Of a stretch of DNA of 64,000 nt, positions 46,549 to 55,338 are shown one piece after another. Below the pieces are notes generated by a model that did no database searches, was not told the DNA's origin, and was given only the letters and a program-made list of their open reading frames with translations. Positions within the stretch are counted from its first letter, which is position 1. Every line of letters begins with the position of its first letter. Made by a program: the position numbers and the translations under genes. This DNA comes from Glycomyces sp. NRRL B-16210 (lineage in GTDB: Bacteria > Actinomycetota > Actinomycetes > Mycobacteriales > Micromonosporaceae): assembly GCF_000719515.1 (NCBI RefSeq), contig NZ_JOGR01000012.1, forward strand, positions 1 through 64,000. Direction: 5' to 3'.

Positions 46549-47547
46549 ATGCGGCTTCGACTCTCTGACATCGCCCGGCAGGCCGGGGTCAGTGAGGCAA
46601 CGGTGTCCCGGGTGCTGAACGACAAGCCCGGCGTGGGTCAGCAGACCCGACAGTCCGTCCTCACTGCACTCGACGTGCTCGGCTATGAACGCCCCCAGGC
46701 CCTCCGCAAGCACGCTATCGGCCTGATCGGCCTCGTCGTGCCCGAACTGGAGAACCCGATCTTCCCGCTGTACGCGCAGACGATCTCCAACGTCCTGGCC
46801 GGTTCCGGCTACACCCCGGTGCTGTGCACGCAGACCCCCGGCGGGGTCTCCGAGGACGAGTTCGTGGAGATGCTCCGTGAAAGGGCCGTCGCCGGCATCA
46901 TCTTCGTTTCAGGCCTGCACGCCGACACCGCCGCGAGCACCGAGCGCTATCAGGAGCTCAAGGACAAGCGCCTGCCGGTCGCGTTCGTGACCGGCCACCC
47001 CGAGGGCGTCGAGGCCGCCTCGTTCTCCTGCGACGACACCGTGGCCGCGCGGATCGCCGTGGAGCACCTGGCCGGGCTCGGGCACGAGCGGATCGGCCTG
47101 GTCTCGGGGCCCGACCGCTACTGGCCGGTGCGCCGCAAGATCTCCGGCTACCGCGCCGCGATGCGCGGGGTCGGGCCCGAGCTCATCGAGCTCACCCTGT
47201 TCGGCGAGCAGGGCGGCCACGCCGCCGCGAGCCGCCTCATCGACCGCGGCGCGACCAGCGTCGTGTGCGGCTCGGACATGATGGCGCTGGGCGCCATCCG
47301 GGCCGCCGAGGAACGCGGGCTCGACGTCCCGCGGGACTTCTCGGTCGTCGGCTACGACGACTCCCCCCTCATCGCGCACACCAACCCCCCGCTCACGACC
47401 GTGCGGCAGCCGGTGCGCGACATCGCCACCGCGGCCGCCCGGGCGCTGCTCGACGAGATCGCCGGGCAGCCCACGCCGTCGTCGGAATACCTGTTCCGGC
47501 CCGAACTCGTCGTACGCGGTTCCACCGGTGCGGCGCCCCGAGACTGA
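46549..47547 (+). CDS. malR: LacI-family regulator of the maltose genes (MalR-like)
   Basis: A 332-residue repressor with the HTH at residues 2-26 (LRLSDIARQAGVSEATVSRVLNDKPGV), hinge (PQALRKHAIGL) and sugar-binding domain. It is divergent from malE and directly upstream of an alpha-glucosidase, so it most likely represses both. The -10 hexamer TAGGCT ends 11 nt before the ATG and no Shine-Dalgarno exists, so the mRNA is probably leaderless or nearly so. Confidence 0.9.
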   Translation: MRLRLSDIARQAGVSEATVSRVLNDKPGVGQQTRQSVLTALDVLGYERPQALRKHAIGLIGLVVPELENPIFPLYAQTISNVLAGSGYTPVLCTQTPGGVSEDEFVEMLRERAVAGIIFVSGLHADTAASTERYQELKDKRLPVAFVTGHPEGVEAASFSCDDTVAARIAVEHLAGLGHERIGLVSGPDRYWPVRRKISGYRAAMRGVGPELIELTLFGEQGGHAAASRLIDRGATSVVCGSDMMALGAIRAAEERGLDVPRDFSVVGYDDSPLIAHTNPPLTTVRQPVRDIATAAARALLDEIAGQPTPSSEYLFRPELVVRGSTGAAPRD

Positions 47548-47561
47548 AAGGGATCTCACCG

Positions 47562-49115
47562 ATGAGTCAACACTGGTGGCGCGACGCGGTCATCTACCAG
47601 GTGTACCCGCGCTCCTTCGCCGACGCGAACGGCGACGGCATGGGGGACCTGGAGGGGATCCGCTCCCGCATCCCGTACCTGGCGAAGCTCGGCGTCGACG
47701 CGATCTGGCTGTCGCCGTTCTTCGCCTCGCCGCAGAACGACGCGGGCTACGACGTGTCCGACTACCGGAAGATCGAGCCGCGCTTCGGCGACCTCGACGA
47801 CTTCGACCGGATGCTCGCCGACGCCCACGAGGCCGGGATCCGCCTCATCGCCGACATCGTGCCGAACCACACCTCCTCGGAGCACGAGTGGTTCCAGGCC
47901 GCCCTCGCCGCCGGGCCCGGCTCTCCCGAGCGCGAGCGCTACCACTTCCGCGACGTGAACCCCGAGCTGCCGGACTCGCCGCCGAACAACTGGCAGTCGA
48001 TCTTCGGCGGCCCGGCCTGGTCGAAGACCGAGGACGGGCTGCAGTGGTACCTGCACCTGTTCGACGCGACCCAGCCGGACCTGAACTGGGAGAACCCCGA
48101 GGTCCACGAGGAGTTCAAGTCGATCCTCAGGTTCTGGCTCGACCGGGGCGTGGACGGCTTCCGCATCGACGTCGCGCACGGCATGGTCAAGGCCAAGGGC
48201 CTGCCCGACACCGGCGGCGACGGCTCGATCGAGATGATCGGCACCACGCAGGCCCCGTTCTTCGACCAGGACGGCGTGCACGACATCTACCGCACGTGGC
48301 GCCCGATCATCGAGGAGTACGAGGGCGACCGGATCTTCGTGGCCGAGGCCTGGACCGACTCGGCCGAGCGCCGCTCGCTGTACCTGCGGCCCGACGAGCT
48401 GCACCAGGCCTTCAACTTCGACCTCGTGCTGGCGCCGTTCAATGCGGTGGACTTCCGCAAGGCCATCGACGACGAGATCGCCAACAACGCCGGGGTCGGC
48501 GCGCCGTGCACGTGGGTGCTGTCCAACCACGACGTGCAGCGCCACGTGACCCGTTACGGCGGCGGCGAGGACGGCCTGAAGCGCGCGAAGGCCGCGACGC
48601 AGCTGCTGCTGTCGCTGCCGGGCGTCGTGTACGTCTACCAGGGCGAGGAGCTGGGGCTCAACGAGGTCCTGGACCTGCCCGCCGAGGTCCGCGAGGACCC
48701 GACGTTCTTCCGCACCAACGGGGAGCAGATCGGCCGCGACGGCTGCCGCGTCCCGCTGCCGTGGACCCGCGAGGGCACCTCGTTCGGCTTCGGCGCCAAC
48801 GGCGCGTGGCTGCCGCAGCCGGCCGAATGGGCCGAGCTGTCGGTGGAGGCCGAGGACGGCGTGGAGGGCTCAACGCTGGAGTTCTACCGCAAGGCGATCG
48901 CGCTGCGCCGCGAGCACAAGGCCACGGGCCTGACCTGGCTGGACGACCCGGGCGAGAACGCGTTCGCGTTCGACAACGGCGAGCTGGTCGTGGTGGTCAA
49001 CTTCGGCGACGAGTCTGTCCCGGTTGAGCGCTATGGCACCGACCCGATCCTGACCAGCACCCCCCTGGAGAACGGCGCCCTCCCCGGAGGATCGACCGCC
49101 TGGTTCACCAAGTAG
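47562..49115 (+). CDS. aglA: GH13 alpha-glucosidase
   Basis: A 517-residue cytosolic GH13 enzyme. Conserved regions: ADIVPNH, GFRIDVAHG (nucleophile Asp), FVAEAW (acid/base Glu) and VLSNHDVQRH. The N-terminal WWRDAVIYQVYPRSFADANGDGMGDL is typical of oligo-1,6-/alpha-1,4-glucosidases. It would cleave imported maltose and maltodextrins to glucose. ATG 47562 has GAAAGGGA upstream and lies 14 bp after malR, so they are co-transcribed. Calcium-site and substrate preference cannot be set from the sequence alone. Confidence 0.94.
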   Translation: MSQHWWRDAVIYQVYPRSFADANGDGMGDLEGIRSRIPYLAKLGVDAIWLSPFFASPQNDAGYDVSDYRKIEPRFGDLDDFDRMLADAHEAGIRLIADIVPNHTSSEHEWFQAALAAGPGSPERERYHFRDVNPELPDSPPNNWQSIFGGPAWSKTEDGLQWYLHLFDATQPDLNWENPEVHEEFKSILRFWLDRGVDGFRIDVAHGMVKAKGLPDTGGDGSIEMIGTTQAPFFDQDGVHDIYRTWRPIIEEYEGDRIFVAEAWTDSAERRSLYLRPDELHQAFNFDLVLAPFNAVDFRKAIDDEIANNAGVGAPCTWVLSNHDVQRHVTRYGGGEDGLKRAKAATQLLLSLPGVVYVYQGEELGLNEVLDLPAEVREDPTFFRTNGEQIGRDGCRVPLPWTREGTSFGFGANGAWLPQPAEWAELSVEAEDGVEGSTLEFYRKAIALRREHKATGLTWLDDPGENAFAFDNGELVVVVNFGDESVPVERYGTDPILTSTPLENGALPGGSTAWFTK

Positions 49116-49125
49116 CACAAGCAAA

Positions 49126-49162
49126 GGCAGGTGCCCGGCCGCAAAGCGGCCGGGCACCTGCC
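49126..49162 (+). terminator. Terminator 1 before the toxin-antitoxin module
   Basis: A perfect 17-bp stem (arms 49126-49142 and 49146-49162, loop AAA) followed by TTCT. Its core, TGCCCGGCCGC/GCGGCCGGGCA, is identical to the hairpin at 49912-49936. Confidence 0.9.
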
Positions 49163-49172
49163 TTCTGAACGA

Positions 49173-49206
49173 GTGAGGCGGCGGGGCCGAAGCCCCGCCG
49201 CCTCAC
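49173..49206 (+). terminator. Terminator 2, second stem after alpha-glucosidase
   Basis: A 15-bp perfect stem, GTGAGGCGGCGGGGC with GCCCCGCCGCCTCAC, and a CGAA loop. It follows the first terminator by 10 bp. Confidence 0.75.
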
Positions 49207-49263
49207 TTCGCTCGCGGTGTGTTCAAACGTGAAATCCGATGGCTAGTCGCCTAGCATTGGACC

Positions 49264-49500
49264 ATGGCGACAGTAGAGGTGCACGATGTGCCCGATGACG
49301 TGCTCGCGCGGCTCCGCGCCCGCGCCGACGAGGCGCATCAGTCATTGCAGGGATACCTCAAGACCCTGCTCGACCGTGAAGCAGGCATGTTGACGATGGC
49401 CGAGGCCGCCAGACGAGCCGAGGAGATCGCCTCCGGCAGCGGTGTCACGACCGATGACATTCTCGCCGCGATCGAGGAAGAACGGGCGCGGCACGAGTGA
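49264..49500 (+). CDS. FitA/VapB-like antitoxin
   Basis: A 78-residue ribbon-helix-helix antitoxin: MATVEVHDVPDDVLARLRARADEAHQSLQGYLKTLLDRE is the FitA-type fold, and the acidic C-terminal tail (IEEERARHE) would wrap the toxin. It binds its own promoter with the toxin in this family. A short leader sequence CTAGCATTGGACC precedes the ATG. It overlaps the toxin start by 4 bp (GTGA). Confidence 0.88.
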   Translation: MATVEVHDVPDDVLARLRARADEAHQSLQGYLKTLLDREAGMLTMAEAARRAEEIASGSGVTTDDILAAIEEERARHE

Positions 49501-49901
49501 TCGTCCTGGACAACTCGGCGTTGATCGAGTACCTCACCGAAGACAGCGAACTCGGCCGTCGGGTACGGCAATTGTTGATCGGACAAGAGATCGCGGTACC
49601 TCATTCGATCGACCTTGAGTGCGTTTCGGTGCTCCGCCGCCTGGTCCGGCACGGCCAGCTCGACGTGGATCGTGCGACTGCGGCTCTCGAACTGTTCCGT
49701 CAGATGGCGCTTCGGCGCTATGACCATGTCTCGCTGCTCCCGCGCATTTGGGAGCTGCGGGGCAACATGACTTCGTACGACGCGGCCTTCGCCGCGTTGG
49801 CGGAGCAACTCGGCGCATCGCTGCTCACCGTGGACAAGAAGTTCGACAAGACGCCAGGACTTCGCTGTCAAGTTCTCAACCTGAGGACTGAGAGCGACTG
49901 A
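49497..49901 (+). CDS. VapC-like PIN-domain toxin
   Basis: A 134-residue PIN ribonuclease. The acidic metal site is intact: D5 (MIVLDNSAL), E41 (DLECVS), D95 (TSYDAAFAALAE) and D113 (TVDKKFD). VapC toxins cut tRNA or rRNA and are neutralised by the cognate antitoxin. The GTG start overlaps the antitoxin stop. The target here is unknown. The pair is flanked by near-identical terminator hairpins. Confidence 0.9.
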   Translation: MIVLDNSALIEYLTEDSELGRRVRQLLIGQEIAVPHSIDLECVSVLRRLVRHGQLDVDRATAALELFRQMALRRYDHVSLLPRIWELRGNMTSYDAAFAALAEQLGASLLTVDKKFDKTPGLRCQVLNLRTESD

Positions 49902-50162
49902 ATGTCCGAACTGCCCGGCCGCGTAGCGGCCGGGCACCCGTCCTTTCGAGCGAGTGTCGTCAGCCGTCTGCGGTACGGCGTCGTCAAGATCCCGCTGCAT
50001 CCCACCGACCGCCTGGTGGTGTCTTCCGGGAGGTTGTACATCGGCCACTTCAACGGCGCCTGGACCGTGGTGTCGCTCAACCGCCACCTCCTCCGCGGTT
50101 CGGACTGGGCGGCGTTCGAAGCGGCGGTAGCCCGCCACTGGCCCGCCGCCCCCCACCAATGA
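49902..50162 (+). CDS. Small uncharacterised ORF starting at the toxin stop
   Basis: 86 residues, start directly after the toxin stop codon. The first 16 codons encode a terminator-like hairpin (49912-49936), which would be unusual in a true gene. The later part (RLVVSSGRLYIGHFNGAWTVVSLNRHLLRGSDW) looks protein-like. A start at the in-frame GTG near 50019 is an alternative. No family recognised. Confidence 0.35.
   Translation: MSELPGRVAAGHPSFRASVVSRLRYGVVKIPLHPTDRLVVSSGRLYIGHFNGAWTVVSLNRHLLRGSDWAAFEAAVARHWPAAPHQ
49912..49936 (+). terminator. Terminator 3 after the toxin, near-copy of the 49126 hairpin
   Basis: TGCCCGGCCGC (49912-49922), loop GTA, GCGGCCGGGCA (49926-49936), followed by CCCGTCCTTT. 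The arms match the core of the hairpin at 49126-49162 exactly; only the loop differs (AAA versus GTA). Confidence 0.75.
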
Positions 50163-50195
50163 CAGAGCCCGGACCGCGAAGCGGTCCGGGCTCTG
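50163..50195. terminator. Bidirectional terminator before aldolase gene
   Basis: CAGAGCCCGGACCGC and GCGGTCCGGGCTCTG arms (15 bp) with a GAA loop. It serves the minus-strand aldolase and the plus-strand small ORF. Confidence 0.85.
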
Positions 50196-50213
50196 TCTCG
50201 CCTCGTGCGGGGG

Positions 50214-51236
<1,023 letters not shown>

Positions 51237-51419
51237 GCTGCCTGCTCCTTACAAGTCGTTGATCGCTCCCCGACCGGGGGCGGGACTCAGACGCCGCTGT
51301 CTGACGGCCTCGGACTGTTGCGTCGGGGTGAAGTATTGCCCACGAGCATGTGAAGGCCATCCTCAGGCTACCTGGTGGTTCACCGGCCGCGTGGGCTCGG
51401 GCGCGTCTACGGTTGGTAT

Positions 51420-51626
51420 ATGAACTATCACCGCGAATGGGAGGGCGACGCCGACGCGTTGTCCGAGTTCGACCTGGCCGGCTCGTCCGAGCCTCCCGAG
51501 GAGGGCGACCCGGAGGAGGCCCTCGCCGAGGAGGAGGGGACGGTGCCCGACGAGGCCGATCCGGTCGACGCGGCCGAGCAGTTGATCGAGATCCCGCTCG
51601 AAGACGACGAGCCGCGCGGCGGCTGA
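51420..51626 (+). CDS. Small acidic protein, probably leaderless
   Basis: 68 residues (MNYHREWEGDADALSEFDLAG...), with a pI that must be very low (many Glu/Asp). TACGGT ends 6 nt before the ATG, which is leaderless geometry, and no Shine-Dalgarno is seen. No family known to me, although similar small acidic proteins beside fbaA occur in actinobacteria. A strong hairpin follows. Confidence 0.6.
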   Translation: MNYHREWEGDADALSEFDLAGSSEPPEEGDPEEALAEEEGTVPDEADPVDAAEQLIEIPLEDDEPRGG

Positions 51627-51631
51627 CGCGA

Positions 51632-51665
51632 AGGGCCCGGTTTCGCGACTGCGAAACCGGGCCCT
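51632..51665. terminator. Terminator after small acidic gene
   Basis: AGGGCCCGGTTTCGC and GCGAAACCGGGCCCT arms (15 bp) with a GACT loop. It works on both strands and also faces the end of the oligopeptidase gene. Confidence 0.85.
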
Positions 51666-51718
51666 GTGCTGCGTGCGCCGGATGCGTCGGCAAACGGCCG
51701 CCTATGCGGCGGCCGCCG

Positions 51719-51740
51719 AACCGGCGCCTAGGCGCCGGTT
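51719..51740. repeat. 22-bp perfect palindrome over the oligopeptidase stop codon
   Basis: AACCGGCGCCT pairs with AGGCGCCGGTT with no spacer. It covers two bases of the TAA stop of the minus-strand peptidase gene. It may act as part of a terminator or as an inverted-repeat target. Confidence 0.7.
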
Positions 51741-53811
51741 ACGCCGCGCCGAGGCGGTCGAGGACCCAGGCGAGATTGAAGGCCTCTTCCTCCCAGGCGT
51801 CGTAGCGGCCCGAGCGGCCGCCGTGGCCGGCCTCCATCTCGGTCTTGAGCATCACGTCGGAGCCGGGGCTCTCGTGGCGGAGCTTCGCGATCCACTTGGC
51901 GGGCTCGTGGAAGCCCACGCGGATGTCGTTGAGGCTCGTCACGGCCAGGATCGACGGGTAGTCGACGCCGGTGACGTTCTCGTAGGGCGAGTACGACTTC
52001 ATGTACGCGTAGACCTCGGCCGATTCGAGCGGGTTGCCCCACTCCTCCCATTCGCCGACGGTGAGCGGCATGGACGGGTCGAGGATCGTGTTGAGCGCGT
52101 CGACGAACGGCACGTCGGCGAGCACGCCGGCGAACCGCTCGGGCGCGAGGTTCGCGATCGCGCCCATGAGCAGGCCCCCGGCCGAGCCGCCGCGGGCGAC
52201 GATCCGGTCCGGCGCGGCCCATCCGGCCTTGACGAGGTGGTTCGCCGCGTCCACGAAGTCGGTGAAGGTGTTCTTCTTGTGCAGGAGCTTGCCCTGCTCG
52301 TACCACTGGCGGCCCATCTCGCCGCCGCCTCTGACGTGGGCGATCGCGAAGACCACGCCGCGGTCGAGGAGGCTCAGGCGCGCGATCGAGAAGTACGGGT
52401 CGATGGAGTGCTCGTACGAGCCGTAGCCGTACAGCAGGCACGGCGAGGTCCCGTCGGCCTCGACGCCGGCCTTGGCGACGATCGAGATCGGCACCTGGGT
52501 GCCGTCGGCGGCGGTGGCCCATTCGCGGTACTGCACGTAGTCGGCGGGGTCGAACTCGCCGAGGACGGCGGTGCGCTTGCGCAGGTGCAGTGCGGCGGTG
52601 TCGATGTCGTAGTCGTAGACCGACGGCGGGGTGACCAGGGAGGCGTAGCCGATGCGCAGTAGGCGCGAGTCGTAGTCGGGGTTCTGGCCGAGCCCGACGT
52701 CGTAGAGCGGCTCGTCGAAGGCGATCTCGGTGAGGCGCTCGTCGGCGTCGAGGAGGGCGACCTGCGGCAGGCCGTCCCGGCGGAGGGAGACGACGACGTG
52801 GTCGGCGAAGGCGTCGACCGATTCGAGCCGCACGGCGGTGTCGTGGGGGATGACCTCGTTGAAGAGAGTGGTGTCCTCGACGGGGGTCCAGCCGAGCGTG
52901 AAGTTCTCGGCGTCGCGGTTGTGCAGCACCCAGAACCGGTCGCCCTGGTGGTCGATGACGACCTCGACGCCCTGCTCGCGGCCCGCACCGAAGACCGTGA
53001 AGTCGCCGGTGGGGTCGCCCGCGTCCAGGTAGCGGTACTCGGTGGTGGTGGAGGAGCCGGAGTAGACCACGAGGTAGCCCTTGGAGCGGGTCAGGGCGAT
53101 GCCGGTGCGGAACCGCGCGTCGTCCTCCTGGTAGACCAGGGTGTCCTCGGTCTCGCCGAGCACGTGGCGCCACACCTGGTGGGGGCGCCAGGCGTCGTCG
53201 ACCTTGGAGTAGAAGAACACCGAGCCGTCGGCCGACCAGGCGCCGCCGTAGAAGACGCCCTCGATCTCGTCGGCGAAGACCTCGCCGGTGCGCAGGTCCT
53301 TGAACCGCAGGGTGAACTGCTCGTCGCCGGAGTAGTTGACGCCGAAGGCGAGGAGGTTCCCGTCGGGGGAGACGTCGTGGACGCCCTGGGAGAAGAAGTC
53401 GTGGCCCTCGGCGAGGGCGTTGCCGTCGAGGAGGATCTCCTCGCCGGCCACGGCCACGCCGGCCTCGATCTCGGGCGGCGTGTCGCCGTCCGCCTTGAGG
53501 CGGCACTGGATGGCGTACTGCTTGCCCTCCTCGGTGCGCCCGTAGTACCACCAGCCGCCGTCCCTGACCGGGACGGACAGGTCGGTCTCCTGAGTGCGGT
53601 CCTTGATCTCGCCGAAGATCGCTTTGCGCAGCCCGTCGAGGTGGGCGGTGCGCGATTCGGCGTAGGCGTTCTCGGATTGGAGATAGGCGACGGTGGCGGG
53701 GTCCTCGGGGTCCTTGAGCCAGGCGTAAGGGTCGTTCACGGTGTCGCCGTGGTGAGTGCGCGGGTGGTCGCGGCGAGGTGCCGCGGGTTTCGCGGGTTGC
53801 GTTTCCGACAT
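51739..53811 (-). CDS. ptrB: S9A peptidase, oligopeptidase B-like
   Basis: A 690-residue cytosolic serine peptidase. The N-terminal beta-propeller (about 70-410) covers the C-terminal alpha/beta hydrolase. Catalytic triad: Ser in RGGSAGGLLMG, Asp in SLNDIRVGFHEPAKW, His in EAGHGGRSGRY. These match oligopeptidase B, which cuts after Arg/Lys in short peptides. ATG 53811 gives an N-terminus MSETQPAKPAAPRR with HHGDTVNDPYAWLKDPED as usual. Its promoter is shared with a divergent gene, with a symmetric palindrome between them. Confidence 0.92.
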   Translation of the reverse strand: MSETQPAKPAAPRRDHPRTHHGDTVNDPYAWLKDPEDPATVAYLQSENAYAESRTAHLDGLRKAIFGEIKDRTQETDLSVPVRDGGWWYYGRTEEGKQYAIQCRLKADGDTPPEIEAGVAVAGEEILLDGNALAEGHDFFSQGVHDVSPDGNLLAFGVNYSGDEQFTLRFKDLRTGEVFADEIEGVFYGGAWSADGSVFFYSKVDDAWRPHQVWRHVLGETEDTLVYQEDDARFRTGIALTRSKGYLVVYSGSSTTTEYRYLDAGDPTGDFTVFGAGREQGVEVVIDHQGDRFWVLHNRDAENFTLGWTPVEDTTLFNEVIPHDTAVRLESVDAFADHVVVSLRRDGLPQVALLDADERLTEIAFDEPLYDVGLGQNPDYDSRLLRIGYASLVTPPSVYDYDIDTAALHLRKRTAVLGEFDPADYVQYREWATAADGTQVPISIVAKAGVEADGTSPCLLYGYGSYEHSIDPYFSIARLSLLDRGVVFAIAHVRGGGEMGRQWYEQGKLLHKKNTFTDFVDAANHLVKAGWAAPDRIVARGGSAGGLLMGAIANLAPERFAGVLADVPFVDALNTILDPSMPLTVGEWEEWGNPLESAEVYAYMKSYSPYENVTGVDYPSILAVTSLNDIRVGFHEPAKWIAKLRHESPGSDVMLKTEMEAGHGGRSGRYDAWEEEAFNLAWVLDRLGAA

Positions 53812-53878
53812 GCATCAACTGTAAGGGCCGGACGCCGGAAGCGCCGATCACAGCGCCCCGGGCTTGGCGTGAGCATAA

Positions 53879-53894
53879 GTTACTCATGAGTAAC
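53879..53894. promoter_or_regulatory. 16-bp palindrome GTTACTCATGAGTAAC between divergent genes
   Basis: The perfect palindrome lies exactly midway: 67 bp from the oligopeptidase start (53811) and 67 bp from the ABC-type gene start (53962). Its TTACT-N4-AGTAA core is shared with the site at 18025. Confidence 0.7.
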
Positions 53895-53961
53895 ATATGC
53901 GTGGTCGGCAACCCGCGAAATAGCCCGAACCAGGGCGCATCGGCCTGTGAGGATGGTCCCC

Positions 53962-55338
53962 ATGAGCGACAGGAGCGACGAGACCGGGCAACAGCCCGAA
54001 ACGTCCCGAAGCGGCGACTCGAATCCGAGCCCGCCCGCCGAACCGCATTCGATTCCCGAAACACCCGCGGACGCAACCGGATCGCACCACTGGCCGGATC
54101 CGCCCGCGGAGACTCCCGACACGGTGCGCGGCCCCGGAGGGGACCCGAGCGCGGCCGATCGCGGGGACACAGAGGTCTTCCCAGTACCCGCGAAAGCGTC
54201 AGAGCCGGAGGCTGTCGCCGATCCCGATCCCGATCCCGATCCCGATCCCGATCCCGATCCCGATCCCGATCCCGATGTGACCACTGCGCTCCCGGCCCCA
54301 GGGGGCGGCGCGGCCGAATCCCTCTCCGAACCGGCGGGAACCACCGAGCCAACCGTCCCGGCTGAACCCGATGCCACGCAGGCCTTTCCGGCCGCCGACC
54401 CGTCGACCGAAGCGCTCGAACCCGAGGCCACCGCAAGTCCTGACGCCACCGTCGCGCCGCCGGCCGCCGAAGGACACCCGACCGAGGCGCACGCCGCTCC
54501 CGTCCCCGAGCCCGCGGGCACCGCCGAACCCCCTGTCCCGACCGAACTCGACGCGACCCGCATCTACCCCGCGACCGGTTCGATCGACGGTCCCGCCCCG
54601 GATCGGCCGAACGGGCCGCCGTTCCTCACCGCTCGCGGACTCACCGCGCGCGGCCATCAGGGCCCGATCTTCACCGGCGTCGACCTCGTCACCGGTCTTG
54701 GCCAGCTCGTCGCCGTCTGCGGCGACTCCGGCGACGGCCGCACCTCGCTCCTGCTCGCCCTCTGCGGCCGCTTCGCCTTCCAAAGCGGCGCGCTGCGCGT
54801 CGACGGCCAGACCAGGCCCGGCCAGATCCGCCGCCGCTTCACCGTCGCCCAGGCCGGCCCGCCGATCCGCTTCGACGAGTACCACACCGTCGCGAGCTGC
54901 ATCAAGGAGACGACCGCCGTGTCCAAGGGCACGGCCACCCGCGCGAACATCCACGCTTGGCTGGACCGGCTCGCCGTGGACGTCGATACCGGCGACACGT
55001 TCGGGTTCCTTCCCCGCATCGACCAGATCACCTTCGCGATCGCGTGCGCCGCCGCCAGTCGTACTCCCGCGATCGTCGTGGACGACGCGGACACCGGGCT
55101 CGACCGCTGCGGCTCCGAACGCGTCTTCGAGGCCCTGCGCACGGTCGCCGACGCGGGGCAGCTCGTGCTCGCCGCCTGCACGCGGTCCGATCCGCCCGCA
55201 GACGCCGTCGTCGACCTCCGCGGCCAGGACCGCAGACCCGGCGGACGCCGGGCCCGCTTCGACCACCGCAACGGCGACGAGGCCGGCGCGACCCGCCGCC
55301 ACCGCCGCGAAGACGCCCGAAACGGAGGCCACCAGTGA
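53962..55338 (+). CDS. Degenerate ABC-type ATPase with long disordered N-terminus
   Basis: A 458-residue protein. The first 215 residues are Pro/Glu/Ala/Asp-rich and disordered and include a (PD)n run from a GATCCC microsatellite. An ABC nucleotide-binding fold follows (about 225-415), but the key residues are altered: the P-loop reads GDSGDGRTS (254-262) with Arg at the usual Lys position; Walker B ends VVDDADTGLD (DD at 374-375, not DE); and no LSGGQ signature is seen. ATP hydrolysis is therefore doubtful. GTGA overlap couples it to a YhgE/Pip membrane protein, so it probably acts as its cytosolic partner. ATG 53962 is chosen, with GAGG about 10 nt upstream. Confidence 0.75.
   Translation: MSDRSDETGQQPETSRSGDSNPSPPAEPHSIPETPADATGSHHWPDPPAETPDTVRGPGGDPSAADRGDTEVFPVPAKASEPEAVADPDPDPDPDPDPDPDPDPDVTTALPAPGGGAAESLSEPAGTTEPTVPAEPDATQAFPAADPSTEALEPEATASPDATVAPPAAEGHPTEAHAAPVPEPAGTAEPPVPTELDATRIYPATGSIDGPAPDRPNGPPFLTARGLTARGHQGPIFTGVDLVTGLGQLVAVCGDSGDGRTSLLLALCGRFAFQSGALRVDGQTRPGQIRRRFTVAQAGPPIRFDEYHTVASCIKETTAVSKGTATRANIHAWLDRLAVDVDTGDTFGFLPRIDQITFAIACAAASRTPAIVVDDADTGLDRCGSERVFEALRTVADAGQLVLAACTRSDPPADAVVDLRGQDRRPGGRRARFDHRNGDEAGATRRHRREDARNGGHQ
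54220..54276. repeat. GATCCC hexanucleotide microsatellite, 9.5 copies
   Basis: GATCCC repeats without interruption for 57 bp inside the coding region and encodes alternating Asp-Pro. Length change would keep the frame, altering only the linker. Confidence 0.95.
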
